Numbered from the stretch's first letter, positions 38,706 through 48,449 are shown. The stretch is DNA of 64,000 bases from Pseudoalteromonas sp. CO133X (GCA_004208945.1 SGPE01000008.1:248001-312000), one strand, 5' to 3'. Numbers and translations are program-made. Notes: generated by a model not told the origin, from the sequence alone.

Positions 38706-39281
38706 CTAAAGCTCATGTTGCAATTGCTGGTAGCAATGACGAACTGCACGTAAAACATATTTTCTTACCATACTGGGTGAAATCTGTAAGGTTAAAGCTA
38801 TTTCTTCGTAGCTTTGTCCTCGTATTTTATATAACAAGAATGCCAGTCTGCATTTATCAGGCAAACTAATGAGAGATTTTTCCATTTCTTTTAGCAACTC
38901 ATTATTATGATGTGTCTTCTCTGGGTTTATAGAGCTGACAGGTTGCGTGCTGTTATCTGTATCAGAGATAAACTCATCAAATGGGCTGCGTGCTTTACGT
39001 CTCAATTTATCTATTGCTAAATTTGTTGCTATTTTATACAGGTAAGCAGCGATGTAATTGCTTATTTTTTCTTGCTCTAAACCTAGCAGCTTAACAAAGG
39101 CTTCTTGCGCAACATCTTCTGCTTCACGTTTGTCTAATCCTTTACTCATGATATGACGTATCAGTTTTTGCTGTTGCTTTAAAAACAACTGCTCAACTTG
39201 CTGGCGGCGACTACGCTGACAGTCTGATTCGGTATCGACTGAATCAATGGATTTGCGTCTAAAAGATAATAACGGTGGCAT
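38706..39281 (-). CDS. FecI-like ECF sigma factor
   Basis: The 191-residue protein has sigma region 2 (DKREAEDVAQEAFVKLLGLE, then AYLYKIATNLAIDKLRRKA) and region 4 (LPDKCRLAFLLYKIRGQSYEEIALTL, ending in a helix-turn-helix). It forms a cell-surface signalling set with the FecR-like protein and the STN receptor. Expected targets are the receptor and perhaps the GH20 genes that lie upstream on the same strand. Confidence 0.9.
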   Translation of the reverse strand: MPPLLSFRRKSIDSVDTESDCQRSRRQQVEQLFLKQQQKLIRHIMSKGLDKREAEDVAQEAFVKLLGLEQEKISNYIAAYLYKIATNLAIDKLRRKARSPFDEFISDTDNSTQPVSSINPEKTHHNNELLKEMEKSLISLPDKCRLAFLLYKIRGQSYEEIALTLQISPSMVRKYVLRAVRHCYQQLQHEL

Positions 39282-39319
39282 GAATCCGCATCCTACTCTT
39301 CCATTTGTATTGCATGTAG

Positions 39320-39341
39320 CGAGCCGAACATAGTCGGCTCG
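39320..39341. repeat. 8-bp inverted repeat between the sigma factor and GH20 genes
   Basis: CGAGCCGA (39320-39327) and TCGGCTCG (39334-39341) form a perfect stem with a 6-base loop. It lies after the GH20 gene and just before the sigma gene on the minus strand. There is no T run, so it may be an operator or a processing hairpin rather than a terminator. Confidence 0.5.
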
Positions 39342-39354
39342 TCAGTGTTGACTA

Positions 39355-42099
39355 TTAATTCAAGGTGGCCACTCGGCTCACTTTGCCTGAATCACTCACT
39401 GTTCTTAGTTGAACAGCAGCTGATGTTGTTAATGTTACGGGTCCTGTATAGTCATGCCATGTCATTCCATTGTCTAATGAGTACTGGGTCTGCATGCCAA
39501 CAAATCGTGTATTAACGATTAACTGGCCATTATCTATCGTCGCCCCAGGAAGTGGGATGCGATAATTTACTCCAACCTGTTTAGGCATTTGAGCATTAAT
39601 ATCGACAACTTGGTAGTAGTCCAATAGTGGTAAGGCATGTTGCCCTAATGTGTTTGTAAATGTATGCCATGCTTGTTCAATGGCTAAACCTTCGGCTGGC
39701 ATATCTTGCACCCAAGCTCGCTCTGCTGCGCCGAGTAACTTGGGAAATGTCATGTAGTCTAGTATTTCGGGTGATTTTTGGTTTTCACCAAATAGCTGTG
39801 CCTGAATACCTTGCACGTTTTGTTTACCCGTTTCACTGAGTAAAACCCACTTAGGATCCCATGGCACAGGGTTGCCAAGTTTGTCTTTTACCGCGTTGGC
39901 ATAAATATTAAATGGGCGGTACTCAAATGTCTTTTTCGTGTCTGTATAGCCAGCCCAATGATAACCAATTTCATCAGGGTGCTTGTTGTAAGCTAAATCA
40001 AGATACAAGTTAGTTGCATGAGCAAGTACTACTTTTTTACCTTGGTTTGCGAACTTATAAGCTTGATGTTCATTTCCCCAGCCCCAGACATTATTCCAAA
40101 ACACAGGGTAGATATCGCCGTAGTCAACATTGCCTGTGCCGTTGTGAGATAACACGTCTCCCCAACTTGCCATATCGAAGCCGTGTTGATTAATTATTTG
40201 CTTCCAACGAAGAAAAAAGTAATCAAAAATTTCAGCATCTGTTTTTCCTGCTGTAGCAGGGTTTTGTTGTATTGCAGGGGATTGTGCCCACCATTCATTT
40301 GGACCTAAGTGAGGCAATTCATCGCCCCCGCCGTGCAGGCGTGTGATGGTTGCATCAGGTACTGCATCATAAATTGCACGTGTTTGCTCAATAACATGAT
40401 TTAAGAAAGTAAACGTGCTCTCTAGGGATGGATTGATAAAGTTGTCAGTGTAAAACTGTGGTGTGTAATATTGAGACTGGTCGAGTGGGTCGATTAATCT
40501 ATATTTAGACGCTTCGATTGGGTCTGTATTTTTGTACTTATTGTAGCGATATTCCATCGCTTTAATTGCTGCGCGGGCATGAGCAGGAAAATCATATTCA
40601 ATAATAACATCAATATGACGGTCGGCTGCGTATTGCAAAATTTCTTTAAAGTCTTCAACAGTGTAAAAACCCCAGCCCTTACCTAGGTAGTTTTGCTGCG
40701 CGATTTCGAACCCTTGAAAACTGGGCGGGGTACCTAAATTCGCAGCTGTTTTATCACTTGGTTTATTGTCAATGCCATCACCTTGAGCAAATTCATTGGC
40801 TGCGCCCATAAATGTATGCAGCATAGATGTTTCATTGAGGTCATAGCCACGCTTAGCACCAAATTCAGTTAACTCAGGAATACCAGGAATTTCTAATCGC
40901 CAGCCCTCGTCGTTGGCGACATTAATCTCAAACTTATTTAGTTTGTAAAAAGCCATTAAATCTAACAGCTTAAACACAGTTTTCTTAGACTGAAAGTTAC
41001 GAGAAACATCAAGCATCATGCCGCGGTACTCAAATCGAGGAGCGTCTAAAATCGTCGTGGCAGGTAGAATGGTGTTGTCGGATAAGGTGCTTGAGTTTTT
41101 TGCGTTTTTATACACCGATGTGGGGATCATCTGGCGTAGTGTTTGTATTGCATAAAATACACCTTGCTCATCGCTGCCTGTAATTGTAATACCCGTAAAT
41201 GGATCTACTTCTAGTTTGTAGGCACTTTTATCAGCTTGATTATCTTGGTTAGTATCTAAATGTGGATCAAGTTGTAACTTGATATGATTTGGGCCATTTT
41301 GAGTTGTTGTATTGAGTGCAAATGTGCCACTTAATATGTCGCTTAAAGCAGTTTGTAAAAAAGCCGCTTCTTTATTGAGTGATGCTGGTGCAGAAATCGT
41401 TGTTAGTTGACTCATTAATGTTAAAAACTCATTGTCGATTGTAACGACTGAATGAGGTTGTGGAACCAGCTGGTTTTTTAATGGCAATGAGAGAATCGAT
41501 GCATTATTTTCAGCATATCTTAATGCGGTGGTTTGCACGGGCATCACATCATTTGTGGCCTGTGTCGTTTGTTTAGGATCACTAGGGTCCATAAACACAT
41601 CAACAAGTACAGCTTGAGGTGTTTGTCCGTTATAGCTGATATGAAATCCAGAAGGAGAGTCATTTTTCAGCATTTGCCAGTATTGAGCAATGATCTCAAT
41701 TTCACGCGACTCACCAGGTTGAATAGGCGTAAAACCTGCAATAGGTTTTAAAACAAAGTAATCACCGCTTTTGGCGGCATCTGCATTTTCTAGGCTTAGT
41801 TTTTGTGCGGCAATATGTTGGCGCGCGTATTGTCCGTTTGGGTCAGAGTCAGGCAGAACACTGGCTGGTGGTCTTACTGAGCTAAAAAATAACGACCAGC
41901 CTGATTCACCTAATGGTTCTAAGCCATTGTTGGTGATTGTTAAACTACCAAGAAAAATATTTTCACCAATCCCGTGATCAATGACTTGCCAACTTAAAGC
42001 AAGGTTATCGGGGTGAGGTTGTGCAATGCTAAATTGGCTTGCTGTGAGTAGTGCTAAGCTCGATAGTGTTGTTGTAATTGTGTGCTTCTTTGCAAACAT
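39355..42099 (-). CDS. GH20 beta-N-acetylhexosaminidase (chitobiase type)
   Basis: The ATG at 42099 is preceded by AGGAG and followed by a signal peptide (cleavage near SIAQ). The 914-residue protein has the chitobiase layout: an N-terminal carbohydrate-binding-like domain (LSWQVIDHGIGENIFLGSLT), a GH20b domain, a GH20 barrel with the catalytic Asp-Glu pair in HGGGDE (about residue 588), and a C-terminal Ig-like domain. It should release GlcNAc from chitobiose or related glycans in the periplasm or outside. It is the second of two GH20 genes. Confidence 0.93.
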   Translation of the reverse strand: MFAKKHTITTTLSSLALLTASQFSIAQPHPDNLALSWQVIDHGIGENIFLGSLTITNNGLEPLGESGWSLFFSSVRPPASVLPDSDPNGQYARQHIAAQKLSLENADAAKSGDYFVLKPIAGFTPIQPGESREIEIIAQYWQMLKNDSPSGFHISYNGQTPQAVLVDVFMDPSDPKQTTQATNDVMPVQTTALRYAENNASILSLPLKNQLVPQPHSVVTIDNEFLTLMSQLTTISAPASLNKEAAFLQTALSDILSGTFALNTTTQNGPNHIKLQLDPHLDTNQDNQADKSAYKLEVDPFTGITITGSDEQGVFYAIQTLRQMIPTSVYKNAKNSSTLSDNTILPATTILDAPRFEYRGMMLDVSRNFQSKKTVFKLLDLMAFYKLNKFEINVANDEGWRLEIPGIPELTEFGAKRGYDLNETSMLHTFMGAANEFAQGDGIDNKPSDKTAANLGTPPSFQGFEIAQQNYLGKGWGFYTVEDFKEILQYAADRHIDVIIEYDFPAHARAAIKAMEYRYNKYKNTDPIEASKYRLIDPLDQSQYYTPQFYTDNFINPSLESTFTFLNHVIEQTRAIYDAVPDATITRLHGGGDELPHLGPNEWWAQSPAIQQNPATAGKTDAEIFDYFFLRWKQIINQHGFDMASWGDVLSHNGTGNVDYGDIYPVFWNNVWGWGNEHQAYKFANQGKKVVLAHATNLYLDLAYNKHPDEIGYHWAGYTDTKKTFEYRPFNIYANAVKDKLGNPVPWDPKWVLLSETGKQNVQGIQAQLFGENQKSPEILDYMTFPKLLGAAERAWVQDMPAEGLAIEQAWHTFTNTLGQHALPLLDYYQVVDINAQMPKQVGVNYRIPLPGATIDNGQLIVNTRFVGMQTQYSLDNGMTWHDYTGPVTLTTSAAVQLRTVSDSGKVSRVATLN

Positions 42100-42198
42100 G
42101 GTGGCTCCTAAGACATTGTTATTGTATAGATAGAGCTGGTACCGCAAGTTGACTCTAATTTTATAAACGTCTTAAGAAGAAAATTTGGGAATTAAAAT

Positions 42199-42236
42199 TT
42201 AAAAAAAGCCCTAAATACTGCTTTTGTATTAGGGCT
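42199..42236 (-). terminator. intrinsic terminator between the two GH20 genes
   Basis: On the minus strand GCCCTAATAC pairs with GTATTTAGGGC (one bulged base), followed by seven T residues (42200-42206). It ends the upstream GH20 gene transcript. Confidence 0.82.
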
Positions 42237-42243
42237 GAGCACG

Positions 42244-44529
42244 TTAATGAACTGCAATTTCATCAATATATAAAGGAAGTTTAGGGATCTGAATATCCTG
42301 AGATTTCTTGCTATTGATAGCGATCACTTTTAAAAAGCGTAATGTTGTCGGCTGAAAAGATAACACCGACATAGGGCCTTGCGGTGAGGTTACTTTTGCC
42401 AGTGTTGTCCATTGCTGCTTATCATCAGAGCCGAGAATGACTATTTCTGTTGGCGGATGCAACTGACGGTGACGACCACTGTTATAGCCTAATTGCACTT
42501 GTTTAACTAAAGTCGGTGATTCAAAATCAATAATGGCCTCAAGATCGGTGTCATAAAAAATAGCGTAATCTTCGACACTATAAAACTGATCAAATGCAAA
42601 CTGACCATCTTGCAATTTATGCGCTGATTGCTCAGCTGCAGGGTAAGTTAGGGTAATGCTTTTACCTAGTGCTAGGTGAGGGCTAAGTGTAAGGCGTGCA
42701 TCGCCAATAAGTTGCCCTTGCGATTTCACATAGCTGCGAGCACGGACTTGGGTGTTTGATTGAATCATGATAGGTGCTTGATATTTATTAGAGGCTAAAG
42801 TGGGTTCGCTGCCATCAAGCGTATAATAAATAGCGGTATCTGCGATATCAGTGGTTATAGTGACAAGTAGTTTATTGTTTTGCACAGTGCTGCTAATAAT
42901 CGGTTTATAGCTACTTTTAGCGGTATTGATATGCATTTTTTGATAGCGCTTTAATAAGCGAGGTAAGCGATTTTGACTATAATCATGCCATGATTTACTT
43001 TCTTTGTTTGACCACAAGGTTTCACTCAGCGCACTGAGTCTAGGGAATAGCATGTATTCAGCATGACGCGGTGTTTTTATATACTCAGTCCAGAGTGCGC
43101 CTTGAGCACCTATAATGTATTCGCGCTGCTGTGAAGTTAAATGGCTAGGTTCAGGGTCGTATTGGTAGACATTTTTTAAACTCGATAGTCCATGAATTGC
43201 TTTGGGTTCATCAAGGTTACGAGATTGATAGGCATCAAAATAGATATACTGGTATGGGCTCATAATGACTTGATGTTCCATTTTTGCTGCTTGCACGCCT
43301 CCTTCGGTTCCTCGCCAAGACATGATGACAGCATCATCTGCAACTCCACCTTCTAAAATTTCATCCCAGCCGATGACTGTTTTATCAAGATCTTGCACTA
43401 TTTTAGCAACTCGCTTAATAAAGTAGCTTTGTACTTGCTCTGGCGTAGTGAGGTCATGTTGCTGCATTAATTTTTTCACAAAGGGGCTTTCTAACCATTG
43501 TTTTTTTATTACTTCATCACCCCCTATGTGGATGTATTTACTAGGGAAAAGTGCAGCTACTTCTTTGTAAACGACAGATAAAAACTCAAACACATCCTCG
43601 CGAGGGCATAACACGTCTTCAAAAATACCAAATTGTGCTTGTACGTCGACAGCCTGCTGGTGGCAAGACAGCTCAGGATAAGCAGCCAGTAATGCCGTGC
43701 TGTGCCCTGGAATATCTATCTCAGGGATCACCTCGATGTGACGTGCTTTAGCATACTCTATGACTTCTTTGATTTGTGCTTTTGTATAGAAACCTGAAAC
43801 GCTTTGATTATCAAACAAAGGTTTGTAATCATAAGTATGACCAACAACAGTATGAGGGCGTGTAGCGCCTACTTCTGTAAGCTTAGGGTATGCATCTATG
43901 GCTATACGCCAGCCTTGATCATCGGTTAGATGCCATTGAAAAACATTAAACTTATGCATTGCGAGCCAATCAATGTATTGTTTTACAAAGCTCACATCAA
44001 AGAAATGGCGGCTGACATCTAAATGCATACCACGATAAGTAAAGCGAGGTTCGTCGAGTATTTCTGCATTGGTAATTAGCCAGCTTCGTTGGTTTATTGG
44101 CATACGCGATTCTATTTCAATGGGGAGCAGTTGCCTGAGTGATTGCATTGCCCAAAATAACCCCTTTGTTGTGCTGGCTTTTATTTCAATAAAACCACTT
44201 CTTACTATTAATTGATAACCTTCCTCAGCCACTACTGAGTCGGTAATGTTAAAAGCGATGGTGTTTTTCATCGTATTTTTTGCGTGTGATACAGGTAATT
44301 CATAGCCAGTTGGTGGGCGTAGAAACTCAGCAAGTTGCAGAGCCACTTGTTTTGCATCGTGGTGGTTATAGCTAATCTGTGTGTTGTGCATTAAGTGAAA
44401 GTGATCTTCACCATATTGGCTGCTTGTTGGCTTTGGTGTGATGTTAGCGCTGACATAATAAGGAGCTAATAGCAGAATGAATAACACAAAGCTGCTTCGC
44501 AAGTATTGGTAAAAAGCATTTTTAATCAT
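42244..44529 (-). CDS. GH20 beta-N-acetylhexosaminidase with C-terminal accessory domains
   Basis: The 761-residue protein has a signal peptide (cleavage after YYVSA), a GH20b domain, and a GH20 barrel with RGMHLDVSRHF, WHLTDDQGWR and the catalytic pair in HIGGDE (about residue 335). After the barrel come a chitobiase-type segment with YYTLDGSEPT and a discoidin-like domain to the end, probably for sugar binding. It cleaves terminal GlcNAc or GalNAc from glycans. Its domain plan differs from the neighbouring GH20 protein, so the two probably attack different ends or linkages. Confidence 0.93.
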   Translation of the reverse strand: MIKNAFYQYLRSSFVLFILLLAPYYVSANITPKPTSSQYGEDHFHLMHNTQISYNHHDAKQVALQLAEFLRPPTGYELPVSHAKNTMKNTIAFNITDSVVAEEGYQLIVRSGFIEIKASTTKGLFWAMQSLRQLLPIEIESRMPINQRSWLITNAEILDEPRFTYRGMHLDVSRHFFDVSFVKQYIDWLAMHKFNVFQWHLTDDQGWRIAIDAYPKLTEVGATRPHTVVGHTYDYKPLFDNQSVSGFYTKAQIKEVIEYAKARHIEVIPEIDIPGHSTALLAAYPELSCHQQAVDVQAQFGIFEDVLCPREDVFEFLSVVYKEVAALFPSKYIHIGGDEVIKKQWLESPFVKKLMQQHDLTTPEQVQSYFIKRVAKIVQDLDKTVIGWDEILEGGVADDAVIMSWRGTEGGVQAAKMEHQVIMSPYQYIYFDAYQSRNLDEPKAIHGLSSLKNVYQYDPEPSHLTSQQREYIIGAQGALWTEYIKTPRHAEYMLFPRLSALSETLWSNKESKSWHDYSQNRLPRLLKRYQKMHINTAKSSYKPIISSTVQNNKLLVTITTDIADTAIYYTLDGSEPTLASNKYQAPIMIQSNTQVRARSYVKSQGQLIGDARLTLSPHLALGKSITLTYPAAEQSAHKLQDGQFAFDQFYSVEDYAIFYDTDLEAIIDFESPTLVKQVQLGYNSGRHRQLHPPTEIVILGSDDKQQWTTLAKVTSPQGPMSVLSFQPTTLRFLKVIAINSKKSQDIQIPKLPLYIDEIAVH

Positions 44530-44539
44530 TGTTATTTCC

Positions 44540-44565
44540 TAAGAAAAGCCCGCATTTGCGGGCTT
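44540..44565 (-). terminator. intrinsic terminator after the second TonB receptor gene
   Basis: AAGCCCGC (44546-44553) pairs perfectly with GCGGGCTT (44558-44565) around ATTT. On the minus strand a TTTTCTT run follows. It separates the receptor from the downstream GH20 gene. Confidence 0.8.
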
Positions 44566-44613
44566 GGATAAACTAATCAGCACTGGGCAAAGTGCAAATT
44601 AGCAAGGGGTAGG

Positions 44614-47142
44614 TTAAAAATTAAGGGTTAACGAAGCACTAATGGTTCGGCCTAAAATAGGGCGCGCGTAGTAATAGTCGAAACCCGCTTGAACATCGTT
44701 AATGGCACGCGGATTACCTTCAGTTAAGCCTAACTCGTCAGTTAAGTTAGTTGCTTTTAAATGAACGGCAGCGCTGTCATTAAAGCGATAATTAACGCCC
44801 ATATCGACGGTTGTGTAAGCAGGGAGTTCAAACTTATTCTCGCCATCTGAATAACGTTCACCTAAGTGGTGTACGGTTAAATAAACATCACCATCATCAA
44901 AATAATAGGTGGGAGTTAAACGTAGCTGAATTTTTGGTGTACGTTTGACTTGCTTGCCTTCCCAATGTTTAAAAGCACCGGTGAAGCCCTCCATTTTAGG
45001 ATCTTGCAACACACCCGTTAAATCCAGTTGGATGTTTTCGTGTGCTTGCCAAACGGCTTCAAATTCAATACCGTCGGTGACGGTATCGATAGTTTGATTA
45101 GCCACTTCACCATTACTACCGGTAAAGTTACGCTCTACTAGGTCATTGAACTTTGTTCTAAATAAAGTTACAGACGCGCCGAGTGTGTCGCCAGAATAAC
45201 GCCCACCAAACTCACTGAAGGTAAGGTTTACACTGTCATTAAAGTCTGCATCAATTCCGGCATGTATATTTTGTCCGTAGCTCATTAAGCGTGGCATCTC
45301 AAACGCATCTGCATAGCGGCCAAACATTGAGACACTGCCAGAAAATTTATAGTTGAAGCCAATCGTCCATGCAGTTTCAGTTTCATCGCGGGTTTTTGAT
45401 AAGTAGTTGTTCGAGGGGGTATCAACATAGTTATTGGCAAGGTTGTTATCAACGTCATTGCCATTGGCATCGAAAGCACCATCCACTGGCACGGCAAACT
45501 GGGTTGCTGATGCGGTACTATCCAATTCTAACCACTCAATACGAATGCCCCCGTCAATACGAAGACTATCTGTGGCTTGAAATTGCTCATTGATAAACAG
45601 TGAGTGTGATGTGCTTGTACCAAATGCAGTGGCTTGGCCCCAGCCAGGTGCATAGCCTGTTGAACCATTGTCGGTTAACTGACCGACCACTTGCTGGTTG
45701 TCATCCAGAGCAACAATATCAAGCAGTCGTGCATTATCTTTCACCTCAGTTAAGAACTGTGACTCCCATTTATCAACGGGTAGCGAGTTTGCATCAACGT
45801 ATGCGAATAGCCAGCCCATAGTGAGTGTGTGGCGATCACCTTCGTAAGTAAAATTGAGTTTATTGACGAATTGCTCGGCATCATATCGTGAATAAAGTGG
45901 ATAGCTTGTGGTCACTAAACCATTGCCGTTTAAGTTTGTTACATCGTTGAGTATTTCGCCTGTATCAACATATTGATATTTAGCTGCAACAGCGCCGTCA
46001 GCTGCAAATTGGTCGAGCATGGAGAGTACATCTTGTTGACCAAGTCTATCGTTGGCATTTACTAAAGTGGAGTTATCGAAATTAAGTAGAATGTACATGT
46101 CGTTTTCGAAGCTTGAATAACGGCCTGCTGTATTTAACAGCCAACGATCATTTAGTTCCCAATCAAGGTTATAGCCCAAAGTGGTAAACTTAGTATGCTG
46201 CCCATCTTTAAGATCTCGCGTTTTGTAGCTACCATCTTCTTGCAGGTAATTTAAAAGGCGTTGGCCATTTCCGATTAAGGTTCCATGCTGTGGATCCACA
46301 CCTGCGATCCCTTCTGGATTTTTTTGATCTTGTAGAGGAATAGGTACAAAAAACGTGGTGTGATCATTTAAATGCTTGGCAGAGAGTGTAAGTTGGCCTT
46401 TATCAAACTCGCGCACAAGGTTTAATCTCAGTTGTCCGCCGTGATCTGCTGTAAATTCTGTATCCCTTACGCCATCAGAGCGACGATAAAAACCACCGAC
46501 AGACATTTTCCAGTTTTCACTAATAGGTGTGCCATAGAAAAACTCACTGCGATATAGGCCATAATCCGCCGTAGTTAGGCGAATGGTTGCTTCTTCGACA
46601 CTATCAGGTTTTCGTGTAATAAAGTTAACCAAGGCTGCAGGCCCATTGGTTGTTAATAGGCCTGATGTACCACCGCGCACAGCTTCCATGTGTTCAATCG
46701 TGATGTCTTGGCGTTGATAAAAGTCGACCCACACACCGTCATAAACAACCGGTAAGCCGTCTTCTTCAACACCAATATAACGAAAGCCTTCGCCGCCACG
46801 TAAGCCCCTTGGAGCAACATTGTTATTGGTTTCACCGCCAGAATCTTCGACCCAAAACCCTGGTACAGTTTCGAGCAAATCGGCGGTACCTAGCGGGGCC
46901 TCTCTAGCAAGTTGCTCGGCATCGAGTGTGGTAATTGATACGGATGATTCGAGTTTGGTTTGGCCACGGCCACCACTACCGGTCACGACAATTCGCTCAA
47001 GATCGAGAAGTTTGTTCTTTTCTGATGCAGGTTTAGTTTCTTGTTCAGAATTTTGAGCTGCTTGTAGGTTTAAGCTCAAGCAGGCACTTCCGATTGCCAA
47101 TGCTAGTAAATGCTTTTTATAGCGAGGTGTGTGTTTTTTCAT
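44614..47142 (-). CDS. TonB-dependent receptor, probably for GlcNAc-type oligosaccharides
   Basis: The 842-residue protein has a signal peptide (cleavage after LNLQA), a TonB-box-like LERIVVTG, a plug with GFWVEDSGGETNNNV, PRGLRGGEGFRYI and AVRGGTSGLL, and a barrel ending in ISASLTLNF. It lacks an STN domain, so it transports without signalling. It is a clear homologue of the receptor at 34910-37582. Its position next to two GH20 genes suggests a hexosamine-containing oligosaccharide. Its ribosome binding site (GAAGGGA) can pair with an upstream segment of its own leader. Confidence 0.9.
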   Translation of the reverse strand: MKKHTPRYKKHLLALAIGSACLSLNLQAAQNSEQETKPASEKNKLLDLERIVVTGSGGRGQTKLESSVSITTLDAEQLAREAPLGTADLLETVPGFWVEDSGGETNNNVAPRGLRGGEGFRYIGVEEDGLPVVYDGVWVDFYQRQDITIEHMEAVRGGTSGLLTTNGPAALVNFITRKPDSVEEATIRLTTADYGLYRSEFFYGTPISENWKMSVGGFYRRSDGVRDTEFTADHGGQLRLNLVREFDKGQLTLSAKHLNDHTTFFVPIPLQDQKNPEGIAGVDPQHGTLIGNGQRLLNYLQEDGSYKTRDLKDGQHTKFTTLGYNLDWELNDRWLLNTAGRYSSFENDMYILLNFDNSTLVNANDRLGQQDVLSMLDQFAADGAVAAKYQYVDTGEILNDVTNLNGNGLVTTSYPLYSRYDAEQFVNKLNFTYEGDRHTLTMGWLFAYVDANSLPVDKWESQFLTEVKDNARLLDIVALDDNQQVVGQLTDNGSTGYAPGWGQATAFGTSTSHSLFINEQFQATDSLRIDGGIRIEWLELDSTASATQFAVPVDGAFDANGNDVDNNLANNYVDTPSNNYLSKTRDETETAWTIGFNYKFSGSVSMFGRYADAFEMPRLMSYGQNIHAGIDADFNDSVNLTFSEFGGRYSGDTLGASVTLFRTKFNDLVERNFTGSNGEVANQTIDTVTDGIEFEAVWQAHENIQLDLTGVLQDPKMEGFTGAFKHWEGKQVKRTPKIQLRLTPTYYFDDGDVYLTVHHLGERYSDGENKFELPAYTTVDMGVNYRFNDSAAVHLKATNLTDELGLTEGNPRAINDVQAGFDYYYARPILGRTISASLTLNF

Positions 47143-47231
47143 TTTATTCCCTTCATTGTTGTTTTTTATAAAGCAGCAAATGGCTGCTTTAAATCTATTA
47201 ACGAATGAAGGGATATTTTTGGGAATAACTT
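47143..47231 (-). promoter_or_regulatory. leader able to sequester the receptor ribosome binding site
   Basis: On the minus strand the ribosome binding region AATGAAGGGA (revcomp of 47148-47157) pairs perfectly with TCCCTTCATT (revcomp of 47204-47213). A nested hairpin AAAGCAGC/GCTGCTTT (47170-47177 with 47183-47190) lies between the arms. A further TTATTCCC (revcomp of 47221-47228) can pair with GGGAATAA across the same site. The leader could therefore switch the ribosome binding site between hidden and open states. Confidence 0.5.
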
Positions 47232-48449
47232 CTAAGGTAAAATTGAATGTTTAAAAAACTTAATTAAATCAATATTAAAATCAGTTGGTTTTATGGCTGC
47301 CTCAAGGTTCTCATGGCAACGACTGTTCGCAAGGTCTATATCATGTACTTCTGTATAGCGAGAATGTTTTGCATTGTAGAACACTTTAACTTGCGGCTTT
47401 AATGGGCTTGTCGGGTTACTATGTGTAACCACAGCTAATTTTTGGCTTTCCAATTTAACTAAAGTACCGACAGGATGAATGCCAATACATTGGATAAATT
47501 TAGTCACTAAATCACCATCAAAGCTATCAGGGCATCCATCTTTGAGTATTTTGAATGCTTTAATCGGCTCCATACCTGCTTTGTAAACCCGTTCGGCGGT
47601 GAGGGCATCATATACATCGACGATTGAAGCCATACGCACATATAAGCTCAATTCATCGGCATGTTTACCAAAAGGATAGCCGCTGCCGTCTAAGCGTTCA
47701 TGATGGAAAGCTGCAATTTCAACCGCTATTCCGCTTAGCCCAGACTCCTCGAGGATCTCTTTACTAAAACGGGCATGGTTTTGGATCACTTGGTATTCTT
47801 CATCTGTTAATTTTCCAGGCTTATTAAGAATGTTATCTGGAATATTAATTTTGCCAATATCATGCAGCAGGGCACCTGTTGCTATCTCTTGAATGATGTC
47901 TCTATCAATACCTAAGTGTTTAGCAAAAATGCTAATTAAAATAGACACATTGATTGAATGCTCTAGTAGGTAGGCGTCTTTTTCACGCATACGCGTAATG
48001 CAGGCTAGGGCATCTTGGTTACGAAACACTGAGTCTATAAAGCCACTTGCTAGCTCCTGAAATGGCGCAACATCAATTTTATTGCCCGTTCGAATATCAT
48101 CGAAAGCTTTGCTCTGCAATGATTTGGCTTCAGTGTATAAACTGTTGGCTTTTGTCATTTCCGCACTAACACTATGTGTCGTGTGCCACGGGTTATGTTG
48201 CTCAACTTTTTCAGTCGCAGGTGGGGGGCTGGCTTTTTTCTGCACCACTTTGTTTTCTTCGTTTAAAGTGAGTGTTTTGTCAGGATCAATTTCAACTTCT
48301 AGAATGCCAGCTTTTATTAGCTTATCTATACTTCCTTGCGTTTTTACCCAGCCTTGGTTTTTGATGCGGATCTTGCCTGTTTGTTTTGTCACGCTTTGCA
48401 CAAACATGCCGAGTTTAAGTTGATTGATAGGAAGTGTTTTCAAGGACAT
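47232..48449 (-). CDS. HD-GYP domain protein with DUF3391 N-terminus
   Basis: The 405-residue protein has an N-terminal DUF3391-type segment (LKLGMFVQSV) and an HD-GYP domain with LLHDIGKINIPD (near residue 195) and the full HHERLDGSGYP motif (near 250). These residues predict an active c-di-GMP phosphodiesterase. It is cytoplasmic. It lies alone between putA and the receptor on the same strand. It contrasts with the degenerate GGDEF/EAL protein at 1756. Confidence 0.92.
   Translation of the reverse strand: MSLKTLPINQLKLGMFVQSVTKQTGKIRIKNQGWVKTQGSIDKLIKAGILEVEIDPDKTLTLNEENKVVQKKASPPPATEKVEQHNPWHTTHSVSAEMTKANSLYTEAKSLQSKAFDDIRTGNKIDVAPFQELASGFIDSVFRNQDALACITRMREKDAYLLEHSINVSILISIFAKHLGIDRDIIQEIATGALLHDIGKINIPDNILNKPGKLTDEEYQVIQNHARFSKEILEESGLSGIAVEIAAFHHERLDGSGYPFGKHADELSLYVRMASIVDVYDALTAERVYKAGMEPIKAFKILKDGCPDSFDGDLVTKFIQCIGIHPVGTLVKLESQKLAVVTHSNPTSPLKPQVKVFYNAKHSRYTEVHDIDLANSRCHENLEAAIKPTDFNIDLIKFFKHSILP

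Noticed and set aside
47170..47190. AAAGCAGC/GCTGCTTT hairpin as a terminator of the HD-GYP gene
   Set aside because: There is no proper T run after the stem on the minus strand; it fits better as part of the receptor leader structure.
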